Assembly (NCBI RefSeq): GCF_032362555.1
Contig: NC_083506.1
Span: 9,595,501 to 9,659,500, forward strand
DNA: 64,000 nt
Direction: 5' to 3'
Source of the DNA: Amyelois transitella
Taxonomy: Eukaryota; Arthropoda; Insecta; Lepidoptera; Pyralidae
A program made the translations under genes and the position numbers. Shown here piece by piece: positions 1 to 10,851 of this stretch (positions within the stretch are counted from its first letter, which is position 1; the number at the start of each line of letters is the position of its first letter). The notes beneath the pieces were generated by a model. The model was not told where the DNA came from. It did no database searches and worked only from the letters and a program-made list of their open reading frames with translations.

Positions 1-1227
1 TTTAAAAGTTTGAATTAACTTTTCTTTCAAAATTAACACAGAAAAAGGACTTAAAGATTCATCGGGTCCATATGCCATTAGAATTATATAAAACACTGAG
101 CGCACTTTAAATAGAAATATACCGTCACAGTTAAATGTTGCTTAGCATTAAGATTAAATTAAATGTTTCCTGAGATGTTAGTCGTGGTGTCTGTGTTGCA
201 GTCACGAAATCGTGGTCTCGTGGTTGACGCTGTAATTACAGCTGTATGAAACTGTCGCTGACGACGAGCGTAAGTTTATGACTTGGAAAAATATTAATGT
301 GGTGACGGTGTTATCAAATCATGCCTCTACATCTTATTTGTATTGTCCCCTCGTCGAATCCTCTTGCCACGATTCCTCTTTAGGTGCTCTGAATGTAACA
401 TAGGTACTTTTCTACGTAGGTTATTATAAGTTAGTTGTTGATATCCTTTTGATCAGTGGTTTCAAATTGGTAATAAGGTTCGCTTGTTTGAAATTTAGTA
501 AACTTTTTTTGTGGGGTATCGAAACTGTAAATTACGAACATGATTGTGCATGTTTAAGGGAATAAGTATGAAAAAATATCTAAAGGCTACTAGATGTAAC
601 AACGCAATGCATAGTTTCCGATTCCGATTCAGAAGTATTATTCCTAGGTTACATGAGTCTACACTCACCATCATTTCCATCATCCCAAAATATATTCAGC
701 AGCACCATTTTTACAAACTTTTGCTTGTAATATACCACACGTTTTGATGGATCGTGATCGTGAGCATACAAATATATACCTAATATACCTAATGGCTTGC
801 TATTCCGATTTCTAAGATCCTGCGACTAATTTATTTAACTTATCTAAGTCATGAATCAAATGTCAGAGTACAAAGTACTGTTATGTGGGGTCAGTGCAAA
901 GATTTGTTTATATGGTTCAATAGTACAAAGTTTACCAGACTAGTGATTTTAGAGATCCGCGTAGAAAATGTTAAAATTGAACATTGTTAGTCAACCTCTT
1001 TTATATTTTTATTTAGCTCTATTTATAACATGTATATTACGAATTAAAGTCATAGTATACTTTAAAGAACTGATAAAAACACGATCTTTAGGTAATTTTG
1101 ACTCTCACTTCACCGATTTCATGATACCCACATGTAGGTAGGTATCATCTTAATCTTTACGGGGCAATGGAAGCCAATAAGTAGTCACTATCATACGACA
1201 GTCCGTTTATATTGTTGGCGTTATGAT

Positions 1228-1345
1228 GAAATTGAGTTTCAGAGGCAGTTGCTAGCCCAAGGCCCAAAAGAAGAATAGGTACAAACTAAGTAAGCCGAGA
1301 ATAACAGCAACTAGTCACACCATGTTTTTTCTTCGATATCATATC
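1228..1345 (+). repeat. Degraded retroposon fragment ('gggaaccacacgg' family)
   Basis: The order of segments (a GAGTTTCAGA-like stretch, then GTTGCTAGCCCA, then a CCCAAAAGAAGAAT-like stretch) follows the middle of the better preserved copy at 8753-9019. The terminal segments are missing or too mutated to recognise. Confidence 0.45.
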
Positions 1346-1569
1346 GACATATAACAGGCCCATCCTTACAAGCCACCAATTAAATAATAAATTATGATTA
1401 ATACACCGCTGCATCGGTTGGGCGACTCGGAAGGATGCACGATTTCTAAGCGGAACAAACATTAGGAAGTCGTTACTAAATGCAACAATTAATGCTGCGT
1501 TCTGAAAAATGTTACTCAAGACTTTCAGGGATAGCGGGAAAGGTGAGTTATAAAGTTTAGCGTGAAAAC

Positions 1570-1702
1570 CTTTTTTTTTTTTTTGAGGAGGAGAACTAAA
1601 GGAGAAACGTAAATTTCCAGTCTAGGAGCACATGTGGAAGGTTGTACACTCTGCCTACCCCTCCGGAAAAGAGGCGTAATTTTATGTATGAATGTATGTA
1701 TT
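1570..1702 (-). repeat. Retroposon fragment ('gtaggcagag' family)
   Basis: On the minus strand it reads tandem tac/cat steps, then ACGCCTCTTTTCCGG, then AGGGGTAGGCAGAG, ending near a poly-T/A run at 1570-1585. This segment order is a very common moth retroposon signature. Related pieces lie at 10376-10440, 14178-14222 and 39985-40092. Confidence 0.6.
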
Positions 1703-2514
1703 AAAAAATTAAAATATACTTAGCGAAGGTTCTTTTTCCTGCTAAATAGCAATGGAGAACCTAATAGTCACGTCCCGAAATTTTACACTAAATAAATAAA
1801 ACTACCAGCTCCCTAAATTAAATCTCAATATCACATTTAGTACTATACCAAATTTTTTTACATTTACGTTTATACATTTCATAAAAGCGAATATAAATAT
1901 TATCAGTAAGTCTGTAATTATTTCTCTTCTACGAGTACCTTAAACATTTCGAGATTCAACGCGAAAAATTCAACGATTAATCCAAATAAAGTATCTCAAC
2001 TTAAAAGTTATACGCTTCTTATCTGATCGTCTATAGATTACTTTTAAGTAGGTAAGTCTAATGTTGAGATTAATTTATGCCAACTCATCAATAACAAACT
2101 AGGGAAGTCACCTCCCACAAATAAATGTCTTCCGGATAGATGCACTCAGTTTAACTAAGATCATCCAATGTTATTGTTTGTGTCATTTTATAGTGGGGGG
2201 TTTTCAGTACATACAATTCCCTAGACTCTGCGTTCCCGAATAAATTTAATATTTATATCAGAGATTTAAAAAAAAATATATTTTACTTTACATACAGTTA
2301 TTAGCACTACATAACATTAGAATTCTGCCGCTATACCCAAATAAAACCGTTATCGGTCTCATTTTATTTAAAAAGGGTTAATTTAGATAAGCAATGTTTT
2401 TATGCAAATAGTTGATAATTTTAAGTAGACCATTTCGACATACTTACTTTTTAATTCAAATTTATCAATAACATACAAAAAAAACTTGATCACAACACAA
2501 CAAAGTCCAGTGTT

Positions 2515-2720
2515 TTGAATACGGTTTCGATTTGTTTACGCGGTTGTCATAGCAACGCGTGTGAAAATTCAATGACGTCGAATGCGCGCGCGCCGCAATG
2601 TTCGGCCGCAGACTGGCGCGGCGGCTGCACTCGCGACCACCACCGAGGCTCTTCAAAAGCGAGAGGAAGAGCCTGTTTTGTTTGGCGAGGACAAGTGCGC
2701 GTACGCATGTATCCTATCTG
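2515..2720. promoter_or_regulatory. CpG-rich promoter-like block with RFX X-box and CRE-like site
   Basis: A sharply GC- and CpG-rich island in AT-rich surroundings. GTTGTCATAGCAAC at 2543-2556 is a near-palindromic match to the RFX X-box (two GTTGYY half-sites, 2-base spacer). TGACGTCG at 2573-2580 resembles a cAMP-response element. ATG codons follow at 2582 and 2598 and open Arg-rich reading frames of about 70 codons in two frames, but no continuing exon was found. It may be a promoter or first exon for a gene outside the window. Function is inferred from motifs only. Confidence 0.4.
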
Positions 2721-4152
2721 CCATTGATTTGTATGCGTACGGCCCACAAAATAACACCTTCGCTTCCATATTTCTCATTCATTATATTGAATAGAAAATT
2801 AATGTTAAACTTTTAATCAATGAAGTTGTGACTGTCAGCCATCACCTTGATTTTCGTTTTATGTAGAAAATAAAAGTACTTGATAATAACAAGATGTCAG
2901 TTACAAATTAAAAACATTATTGTGTCATGTACATTTATTTTTTAAACATCACAACATAACTTGTTTAAAATAAACAAAGATAAAGTGCTTACATACGGAT
3001 TAATTAGAGTAACTGTACGTAATCACATAATTTTAATTATGCAATTTATTATAAATCTACGACTGGTGTTGTTATAACCAGTAGCGAAAAAATTAAACAC
3101 ATAAATCTATTAATTGATTAAACTAACTAAAAATAATAATTCCATTTCATACAAAAAAGTCCCCGTTCAGGGTAGATCTCGCAAATGAAAATGTGATACA
3201 AAATAACGCGAGTACAGAATTGCCAATCTTTAGTATTAAAAGCATCAAAACATGCCAGTTAGGTTGTATTTACCTTTATTATTATAAAGTTTATTTTTGC
3301 TTCAAATAAAGATATATTTATAAAGATATTATTTTAATTTAAGTGCATCTCTTCTGTACTCTTTAATGCGTGGTTACGAAATGGTCGTCCGATTAATATG
3401 TTAATGTGCTACGATAAATCATTACATAGTTATTCTTAAAATGCTTTGTAAATAAAATTACATGGGTAAATTAATTGAGTTAAAAAATTATAATTTAATT
3501 AATTAAAACAAATGATATGATGCATTCTTGTAGCGCCAGCACGGAGGTGCGCCTCGTGTGAATATTTAAAGTATTCGGCACAATAGCTGCGTTAAGGACT
3601 TCGGAAATTTTACTAATATTTCGCATATTTTAACAAGGTACTCTAAATATGGCTGTCACGTTACAGTTTTATGTACTGTAATCATTCAAATACGAACCGC
3701 GAAGTTATTTGTAGAGTCTAGTAAGATGTGGTATCTAGATACAAAAAGCAACAATTTCTTTTTTTAAAGTTGCATGTAAACCTAATAAACAAACTATCGT
3801 GCCGATTTCTTACTATTAATAAATACAACACTAAACTAAAAGAACACAGTGTAATAAGCAGACGGGAAAGTAATAACAAACAAGAAAGCAACACAATAAG
3901 AAATTAATAGAAGCACAGGAAGTAACTATGTATAACATAACACAACTTTAGACAATCAATATAGGTACCTAATTATTTTATACATCTAATATTTTTACAA
4001 AAATATATGTATTTGAAATCTAACCTGTACTAAACTGGTATCAAATATATAAAATATCTATAATATCATTTAAAATTTACAACCGATAAGTATTTATAAC
4101 CACAGCGCCGTTAAACTCAATTATTATTTATATACAAATCGTGCAATACAAC

Positions 4153-6857
4153 TTACACGGTATTTACCACTTGGTCGAAACATTTGGCTACAAACTGTTC
4201 CTTATCGTCCAACTTCTTTTCTTCACTGCCCAAATGCCGCGTCAGCATAGCCTCTTGCAGAGCGGTCAGCGCTTCGGAAGTGAACCTCTTTCCTTTCAGG
4301 TGCGTGATGACTGAAGCTTCCCCGTGGAATCCCGACTCGACTAGACCCGGCGGGATACTTAATGTGACGTCATCAATCAGTCCTTTGACTACAGTCATAT
4401 TGATTATCAGTTCTTGTGAGGCAGAGTACACTTTAGACGGAGCTAATAGCTCGAATGGCACAGGGAAAGTGCGACTGACTGTGAAGTCTGGGGTCCTGCC
4501 GAAACACCAGTCCCAGGTCTGAAGTTCATTCTTCAGTTCCGCGAGACCTATAAACAAAAATACATCATGTTAGTTATCAATGTTATTGTTATCATAATAT
4601 GTTTGCCAAAGTTCGCTTCTATCTCGCAAATACGGATAAGTGATAAAACCACTGTTTATACTATTTATGAAGCAATAAGGATATATTTCAAAGGATATTG
4701 AATCGCTCGAAAGTCACATTTCAAGTTTTAGAATTTGAATCTCATCGGAAGTCAAACTAGCTTCTGTAAAATGGTTTTATGTTCTATCAATGAAATTTTT
4801 TTGGTTCATACTTCAATCAGTTAAGTAGCTGTTGCGTCACAGAATAACAAATAAGCTTGCATACTTTCGCATTTATTATTAGTAAGAAGAAAAAGAAGTT
4901 AAAAGTTTAGACTAGACTTTTAATAGGACAGAATTATTAAATGAGGAAATTTAATGTGACGAGAAATTTTGTTTGTTACACGATTACGATAACTATACAA
5001 GATTATAATAGGTAAGACTTTTTATAAAAAATAACAGATTCTCCGAATCCCAAACTCACCCGGGAACCATTCATCCGTAGGATTCACGAACTGGAATCCT
5101 CGTTGCTTAGCGATCTGCTCCTGCCCGCCGTCGTGGAGGCTGACCGCAGGAGTGCGCAGGTACTCGTAGCCCAGCGCCGTCTGCAGCGCCTCCACCGTCA
5201 CCCGGCTGGTCAACTCCGCCAGGTTCAGCACCGGCGACGGGGTGGACGCGGTCGCGTTCGTCTGTATGCCATGCTAAATAATTACAAATGCCCTTAACTT
5301 CTTGGCGTGGAGGAGTGTATTAGTAAAACCAAACTAGTTAACACACCAAGAGTAGTACCAAAGCTTAAACAAAATCTGATTGCAATAATATAAAAGTGAT
5401 TCTACAACAGACTACTAATGCCACTACTACAGCACAAGATTTACTTATATGTATATTATAGCGCGACTCAGAGAGGTGAATCTGTTAATGACACATTATA
5501 CTTTGCAGTGGGACATCAAAAATACCAACAGACTGAAAATCTACGACCATACCAGCTAAAAGTAAGCGTAAGTATCTGACTATGGAAAATTTGTTAGTGA
5601 AACTTTGATGTACTTAGAACAACTTTACTGTTGTATTTAATTAGTCGGTTAATTAAATACGCATATATGATGAAGTGCAACAAACAGCATTTCATTAATG
5701 CTTTGTTTGTCGTTGGCAACAATGATTCATCGTATTTATAAAGTAGTTCGACCTCTGCCTTAATTGAATATTAAAAATGCCCCATTAAGGGTCCGATTGG
5801 AAAAGGTTTAGAATAAAAAATATATATCAGTAGAAGAAAGAGAACAATATGTCCGCCATTTTGGACTTTGAACTTACCTCACGCTTAGCGAGGGCTTTAC
5901 TGAGATCTGCCTTGTTGGCATTGACTAGAAGTGTGCAATGGTGGTACCCCGTGAGACGTCCAAGCTTTGCTGCTGTTCCGGATATCTATTCATACATTAT
6001 TAAGGAAAATTTGTTTTCTAAATAATGGTTGTCTTAAAAAATGGAAAGAACAAAGAAAGTTTTTTTGTGTATTCATGATTTTAAACATTTCCAAATTCTA
6101 CTATAAACAATTATTACAAGTTGATAATAAAAAATTCAGTGCATTGTAAACAAAAATAAATATTGTCTACAACTGAATATGCAGTTCTAATGTCACACAA
6201 AGGTTTTATTAAGGTGCTTATAATCTCATTCAGATTAATATGGTCACAAGATATGTATATTTTTTACTAAAACCTGAAGAAAATGTTTATTAAATATCAT
6301 TGTAAAAAGGATACTTTATATTTGTCACGAACAACAATGTCCTGTCGCTCATTGATGATGGACTTGATTCCAAATTCTCTGTATAATGCTCTTTTGACCA
6401 GTTCCAAGTTGTACTTCCTGTCATACCTCTCGCGTGGTGTGAAGAAAGTGATGTTGAGGTTGCCGCGGTCATGGTACACAGTGCCCCCGCCACTGTTTCG
6501 GCGGGCAAGAGCTATTTCCCTCTCGGAGAGCAATGGGACATTTGCTTCTAGCCAAGGGTTTTGATGTCTTCCAATGACGACACAAGGCTCATTTCTCCAA
6601 ACCATCATCACATGGTGGCGACTAAAGTCCATATTGCGGTACATCCAGTCCTCAAGAGCCAAATTGGTGTAGATGTCAGTAGATTGAGACATGAACACAG
6701 ACTTGGTAACCTCCCCCTCGGGCGGCAATTCATTTTCCTTCTTCTTACCCCCCACTTTCTTACTGGTAGCAGTGGCCAGACTACGGACACTAGCCCTTCT
6801 GGTCAGTGCCATCACTACACCACTGACTGTGAATCCTTTCATCACTGTTTGAGCCAT
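4153..6857 (-). CDS. LIPT1: Lipoyltransferase 1, mitochondrial
   Basis: Transfers the lipoyl group to lysines of mitochondrial 2-oxoacid dehydrogenase E2 subunits in the matrix (family knowledge). Four coding exons, 6315-6857, 5878-5985, 5060-5273 and 4153-4547, join in phase with GT-AG introns and give 419 residues. Conserved LplA/LIPT1 blocks are visible: EPCVVIGRHQNPW at residues 90-102, RRNSGGGTVYHD at 119-130, the K-ISGTAAKLGR block at the exon 1/2 junction (K181 aligns with the lysine that contacts lipoyl-AMP in LplA), YHHCTLL and GIQTNATAS in the following exons. The start at 6857 gives a basic, Ser/Ala-rich leader suited to mitochondrial import; the protein is somewhat longer than the human enzyme, mainly at the N-terminus. 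The exon 3 acceptor at 5274 was preferred over one at 5262 because it keeps HGIQTNATAS. Confidence 0.95.
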
Positions 6858-7015
6858 CTTACTGTTTGTTCTAAATATATATACTTAAACGGATACTTTT
6901 CTGTATGAATGTTTTAAAGTTAATCTTTTAAGCGTAAATATTCACTAATTTTTAAAGTTCTTAAGTTTAACTTATTTTATTAATTAGACAGTCCAAATTA
7001 GAAGAATCTAGTGCT

Positions 7016-7487
7016 TCAACAAGAACTTAGAACAATGGGCATCTGTGTCAGCCGCCGAGAGGGAGATGAGGTATTCGTGGAGGGCGATTGTTTGATGCAA
7101 CCACTTCCAGGTCTGGTGCAGGCTGTTAATTCGAAAACGAATTCCCAGACAGTCTCGACAGTCACTTTGCATTCCTCCTCTTGGATGCAGGATAAAGAGA
7201 AAAATCACAATTATGGTTTAATAACACAAATATTATACTGGAAACAACTATTATAACAATTTTTGGATTAACACAGAACAATGATAAACTTTAATAATTT
7301 CGGAAACCGTATAGACGCGTAGTTCGTGCGTGGAACCGCGACAGTATCTAATGATTTCAACACGGAATGTCTCTCATTTTATTCATACTGATAATGATAA
7401 GCGGCAACTAGGCGGTCGAGCGAGGTCATTTGATGTCACCACGAGCCAGGCAAACAGCCTGATAACAAACACGAAGGAGACACGCAT
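7016..7487 (-). CDS. Candidate small secreted cysteine-containing protein
   Basis: Not recognised; proposed from structure. Exon 1 (7389-7487) begins at ATG and encodes 33 residues with a hydrophobic signal-peptide-like start (MRVSFVFVIRLFAWLVVTS), then a short segment with one Cys. A GTATGA donor follows TCA. Exon 2 (7016-7177) enters in phase after a pyrimidine-rich tract and an AG at 7178-7179, and encodes 53 residues including EECKVTVETVWEFVFEL and Cys residues, then a stop. An AATAAA signal on the same strand (6976-6981) lies 35 bases past the stop, about 120 bases upstream of the LIPT1 start codon. Predicted precursor about 86 residues. A second frame of exon 2 is also open, so frame choice rests on splice phase. 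A TGTCAA cluster at 7927-7948 could mark its promoter. Confidence 0.4.
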
Positions 7488-8357
7488 ATCAGAACTATGT
7501 AAGCTAGTACCTACTTATTGATAACTATAGATAAAGGTATTAAATAGGACAGCCGTTCTAACGCATCTGTTACTTAATATGCGATTATTATGCACGTTCT
7601 ACGCTTAAAATTTGATAGATATATACCAATGTAGGTGATGATTAGGATACTGGTTATTGCCAGCGATCACATCGTCACCCAAAGATGATTGTTACAACAT
7701 AGACACACAATGATAAACTATATTTGCTATTTAAATTAAAATATTTATTAACCTACCATATAAGTCGAAGCCTTTTGATATATGCACCTGATTAATCGGT
7801 CCCAAGTCTCCTCAGGCAACTTTACCAAAATATTCATTTTCATTCATCCATTCCCTAGTTATTTGTTACTTTCTCGTCCGTACGTACCCTCACTCATGAA
7901 ATCAAAATCATGGTGTATTGGATTAGTGTCAATGTCAACGTCAATGTCTAAAAGCCGACGTAAACGTAAACCAAGGAATTTTAAGTAAACGATGTCAACC
8001 ACAGTCTTAAGTAGCTATATTGAAGATAAAAAAATGTTTAGGAAATGAAATCTTTCTCTTTCTTTGAAAAAAATAATTCCAATGATCCCTAGTTTCTCTA
8101 CTTTAAGGCAAGAAGGCGGACAAATACCAACGTTGGTGTTGGTTGGATACCTAAGTTTAGATATGAAGCTTTTGGGGCTTTAAGTTTTTCATGTAATATT
8201 TACATTTGGAAAATAAATGTCTTCTTTCATACCTGATCTGACTTTGATATGATAATTAAAGATTATTATTTATCGCATTCCCTGAACTAAAAAACTTTAC
8301 TATCAGTCAGGTCAGGTTATTATGTTATCTATCTTGTTTTTTATAAAATGGACCTAT

Positions 8358-8422
8358 ATTTTTTTATAAATCGATTTTTTGAAAATCGATTTTTTTCCGG
8401 AAAGAATTGCCATCCCTACAGT
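8358..8422. mobile_element. Solo hAT-like MITE end
   Basis: ATCGATTTTTT repeats run into CCGGAAAGAATTGCCATCCC. On the other strand this reads GGGATGGCAATTC followed by ATCGATT repeats, the arrangement of the intact element that starts 100 bases downstream. No partner end was found, so it is treated as a truncated relative. Confidence 0.4.
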
Positions 8423-8521
8423 GATGCTGCCGTAACCCAACCCAATCGACTTATGTTATGCTCGATGTATTACATCGCGTTGACAGATGTTGACAAAAAG
8501 TATGTAATCACTATGTTGACA

Positions 8522-9388
8522 TAGGGATGTGACATTGCTGATAAAAAATCGATTTTTATTCAATCGGTTTATTTCTTAAGTATGAAAATCGATTAATAAA
8601 TAATTGATTTTTCTTAAGAAAATAATCGATTTTAATATATTGATAGTTTTTGTTCCTAATTTATCAATTAATGTCATAATAAATGCCATATAAATTATAT
8701 CAACAAATTTATTCATTTAAAATAAACAACAGAAACAGTAAGTTCTTATATACATACATACATACATACATATAATCACGTCTATATCCCTTGCGGGGTA
8801 GACAGAGCCAACAGTCTTGTAAAGACTAATAGGCCACGTTCAGCGGTTTGGCTTTAAGATGGAATTGAGATTCAAATAGTGACAGGTTGCTAGCCCATCG
8901 CCTAAAAGAGAATCCCAAGTTTATAAGCCTACCCCTTAGTCGCCTTTTACGACATCCATGGGAAAGAGATGGAGTGGTCCTATTCTTTTTTTCTTTTCGT
9001 GCCGGGAACCACACGGCATCTCTTACTTAGGTAGGCAGTTCTTACATAATCAATACAAATTAAAGTTTTAAAACAATCAAGTTTGAAAAATAAAGTTTCA
9101 ACAACGAATAATGAATTACATATCAACCGAATGTCGGAATGTTTGATTAAATGAATCATCTAAACTGTTTTAAAAGCACAGACAGAATGCACAGATGGTG
9201 TTTAATGTAATATTATGGAGCTATGATAGTGTTCTTTGGCAGTTCGCGTTCCGGGCTCCAAGCCAGAAGACCAAACGTAATGTCGGAGTGCATGATTATA
9301 AAAAATCGATTATTAATAAAAAAAATCACGTGCTAAAATCGATTTTTAATTTATTATTTCCATAATCGATTATTTTTTCACATTCCTA
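8522..9388. mobile_element. hAT-like non-autonomous transposon (867 bp) with exact 8-bp target duplication
   Basis: The ends are TAGGGATGTGA and, inverted, TAGGAATGTGA (10 of 11 match). They are flanked by identical TGTTGACA at 8514-8521 and 9389-9396, the 8-bp duplication typical of hAT elements. Both subterminal regions are packed with ATCGATT motifs. No transposase is present. A retroposon (8753-9019) is nested inside. The right end is only 132 bases upstream of the UQCRB start codon. Confidence 0.75.
8753..9019 (+). repeat. Retroposon nested in the hAT-like element ('gggaaccacacgg' family)
   Basis: Best copy of this family in the window. It starts with (acat)n, then a TATATCCCTTGCGGGGTAGA segment, AGCCAACAGTCTTG, GGTTGCTAGCCCATCGCC, TACGACATCCATGGGAAAGA and a terminal CCGGGAACCACACGGCA. 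No open reading frame. It is a short dispersed element abundant in moths; its class (SINE or LINE tail) cannot be fixed from one window. Confidence 0.65.
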
Positions 9389-9520
9389 TGTTGACACATT
9401 ACTACAAAATCTGACACTGACATTTAATTTTTAGTTAAGAAAAATTCGTATCTTACGAAAAATTTACCATTTCGTTGTGCAACCACACAACAGAAATAAA
9501 GAGATTTATTGATTAATACA

Positions 9521-10851
9521 ATGGCACTTAGAACTACTGGGGTTGCTTTTAGTAAGTATAGTATATATTTGAACATTGATTTGTTTGCTGTTAATACGAA
9601 ATAAGTTACATAACCCATGTTTTCTTCCTTTCAGGCAGTCTTAAGAGGTGGGCTTATAACCTTTCTGGATTTAACAAATACGGTACGTTTAGCAATACTT
9701 ATTCAGATAGAAATGCGTTATAAATGCAGGCATTGCTATACAATGGATACAAATATCACATTGCTTATGTATGTATTTTTGGTAAAAGAGACTGCCTTCT
9801 TCCGTATACAAAATTGCGCACTCTTTCGTATACCACAATGGTGAACTTATCCCAATCGGGATTTCTTCCAGTCAACCCCAAAATAAAAAGGTAAATTCAT
9901 CATCCGGCCTCTGGCGCAGCGGTAGTGCGTTCGTCTGGGACGCCGGAGGTCCCGGGTTCGAATCCCGGCCAAGGCATGATGAGAAACGAACTTTTTCTGA
10001 TTGACTTGGGTGTTGGATTTTTATCTTTATAAGTTTCTATTATAAAATATAGTATTGTTGAGTAAGTATCTTTTATCACAAGTTTTGAATGTACTTCTAG
10101 GCTAACTCTAAGTATATATATTTATTAATTTATAATCAAAGGGACAGCACACATTAAAAGCATTGAGGATGTGTTTCAAAAATCTATTCATTTCCAATTT
10201 GTTAATGATAAACATACATAAATAAAATATATATAGGTATAAACTTCAAAAACATACACTCAATTGTTAGATGCATTAGAATAGTCTTTTGATTAGTGTT
10301 TTAAAAGAAATAAGGTCTGTCTTCATACAAGTTTGTCAGTTTCATATATATATATATATTATATATATTATATAAACATTCATATCCCAGAGGGGTAGGC
10401 AGAGACTAATATCTTTCAAGTGTTTGTTAGTTATTTGTTCTCTGAGGTTGCCACTTAATAGCAAAGATGTCCACATTGATCAGTATGAAGAAACTAGTTG
10501 ATTGTTTTTCAAGCTGTGCTTAAGTCTTATTTAACATGCCTCTAATACCACTTCAATTGGAACAGTATGTATATATTGAAAGTGATAATATTTTGATTTG
10601 TAGGTCTTCTCCGTGATGACTTACTCCATGAAACTGAAGATGTGAAAGAAGCCCTCCGTCGCCTCCCTGACTCAATTGTAGACGAGCGCAACTACAGACT
10701 GGTCCGTGCCATGCAACTCTCCATACAGAAGAGTATTCTGCCCAAAGATGAGTGGACCAAGTATGAGGAAGACAAACTCTACTTGTCTCCTATCGTAGAC
10801 CAGGTCAAGAAAGAGAGGGAAGAACGGGAGAAGTGGGAAAGTGAATACTAA
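9521..10851 (+). CDS. UQCRB: Cytochrome b-c1 complex subunit 7 (QCR7/UQCRB)
   Basis: A matrix-facing accessory subunit of respiratory complex III. Three exons, 9521-9551, 9635-9682 and 10604-10851, join in phase to give 108 residues, close to the usual 110 or so. Recognisable segments are KRWAYNLSGFNKYGLL, EALRRLPDSIVDERNYRLVRA, LPKDEWTKYEEDKLYL and the charged C-terminus VKKEREEREKWESEY. AATAAA at 10896-10901 lies 45 bases past the stop. Intron 2 contains a tRNA-headed SINE and a second retroposon piece. The upstream region has repeated TTGACA/TGACA motifs, now split by the hAT-like element. Confidence 0.95.
9903..10118 (+). repeat. tRNA-derived SINE (Metulj-like)
   Basis: The head is tRNA-like: a TGGCGCAGCGGTAGTGCG A-box/D-arm and a perfect T-arm (CCGGG-TTCGAAT-CCCGG, B-box). 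The acceptor and anticodon stems do not pair properly, so it is not a functional tRNA. The tail GCATGATGAGAAACGAAC, CTTTTTCTGATTG and following bases matches the common lepidopteran SINE of this type. It lies in sense orientation in UQCRB intron 2. Confidence 0.75.
10376..10440 (+). repeat. Retroposon fragment ('gtaggcagag' family)
   Basis: A segment CATATCCCAGAGGGGTAGG followed by CAGAGAC, just after an (AT)n microsatellite at 10345-10372, inside UQCRB intron 2. Confidence 0.5.

Larger units (their letters stand above)
1..4152. other. Intergenic DNA, no gene recognised
   Basis: AT-rich DNA without a convincing coding exon on either strand. It holds degraded retroposon pieces near 1.23-1.34 kb and 1.57-1.70 kb and a CpG-rich block at about 2515-2720, all listed separately. 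The right end lies beyond the LIPT1 stop codon and must include that gene's 3' UTR, but I could not place a clear polyadenylation signal. Confidence 0.6.

Noticed and set aside
203-281. Exon-like segment on the plus strand bounded by TTGCAG and GAGC|GTAAGT
   Set aside because: All three frames contain a stop within 16 codons and no partner exons were found; it could be non-coding, but nothing supports it.
8826-9014. 62-codon minus-strand open frame
   Set aside because: It lies entirely within the nested retroposon at 8753-9019.
9905-9975. A possible functional tRNA gene in UQCRB intron 2
   Set aside because: The T-arm is perfect but the acceptor and anticodon stems do not pair, and the flanking tail is that of a SINE.
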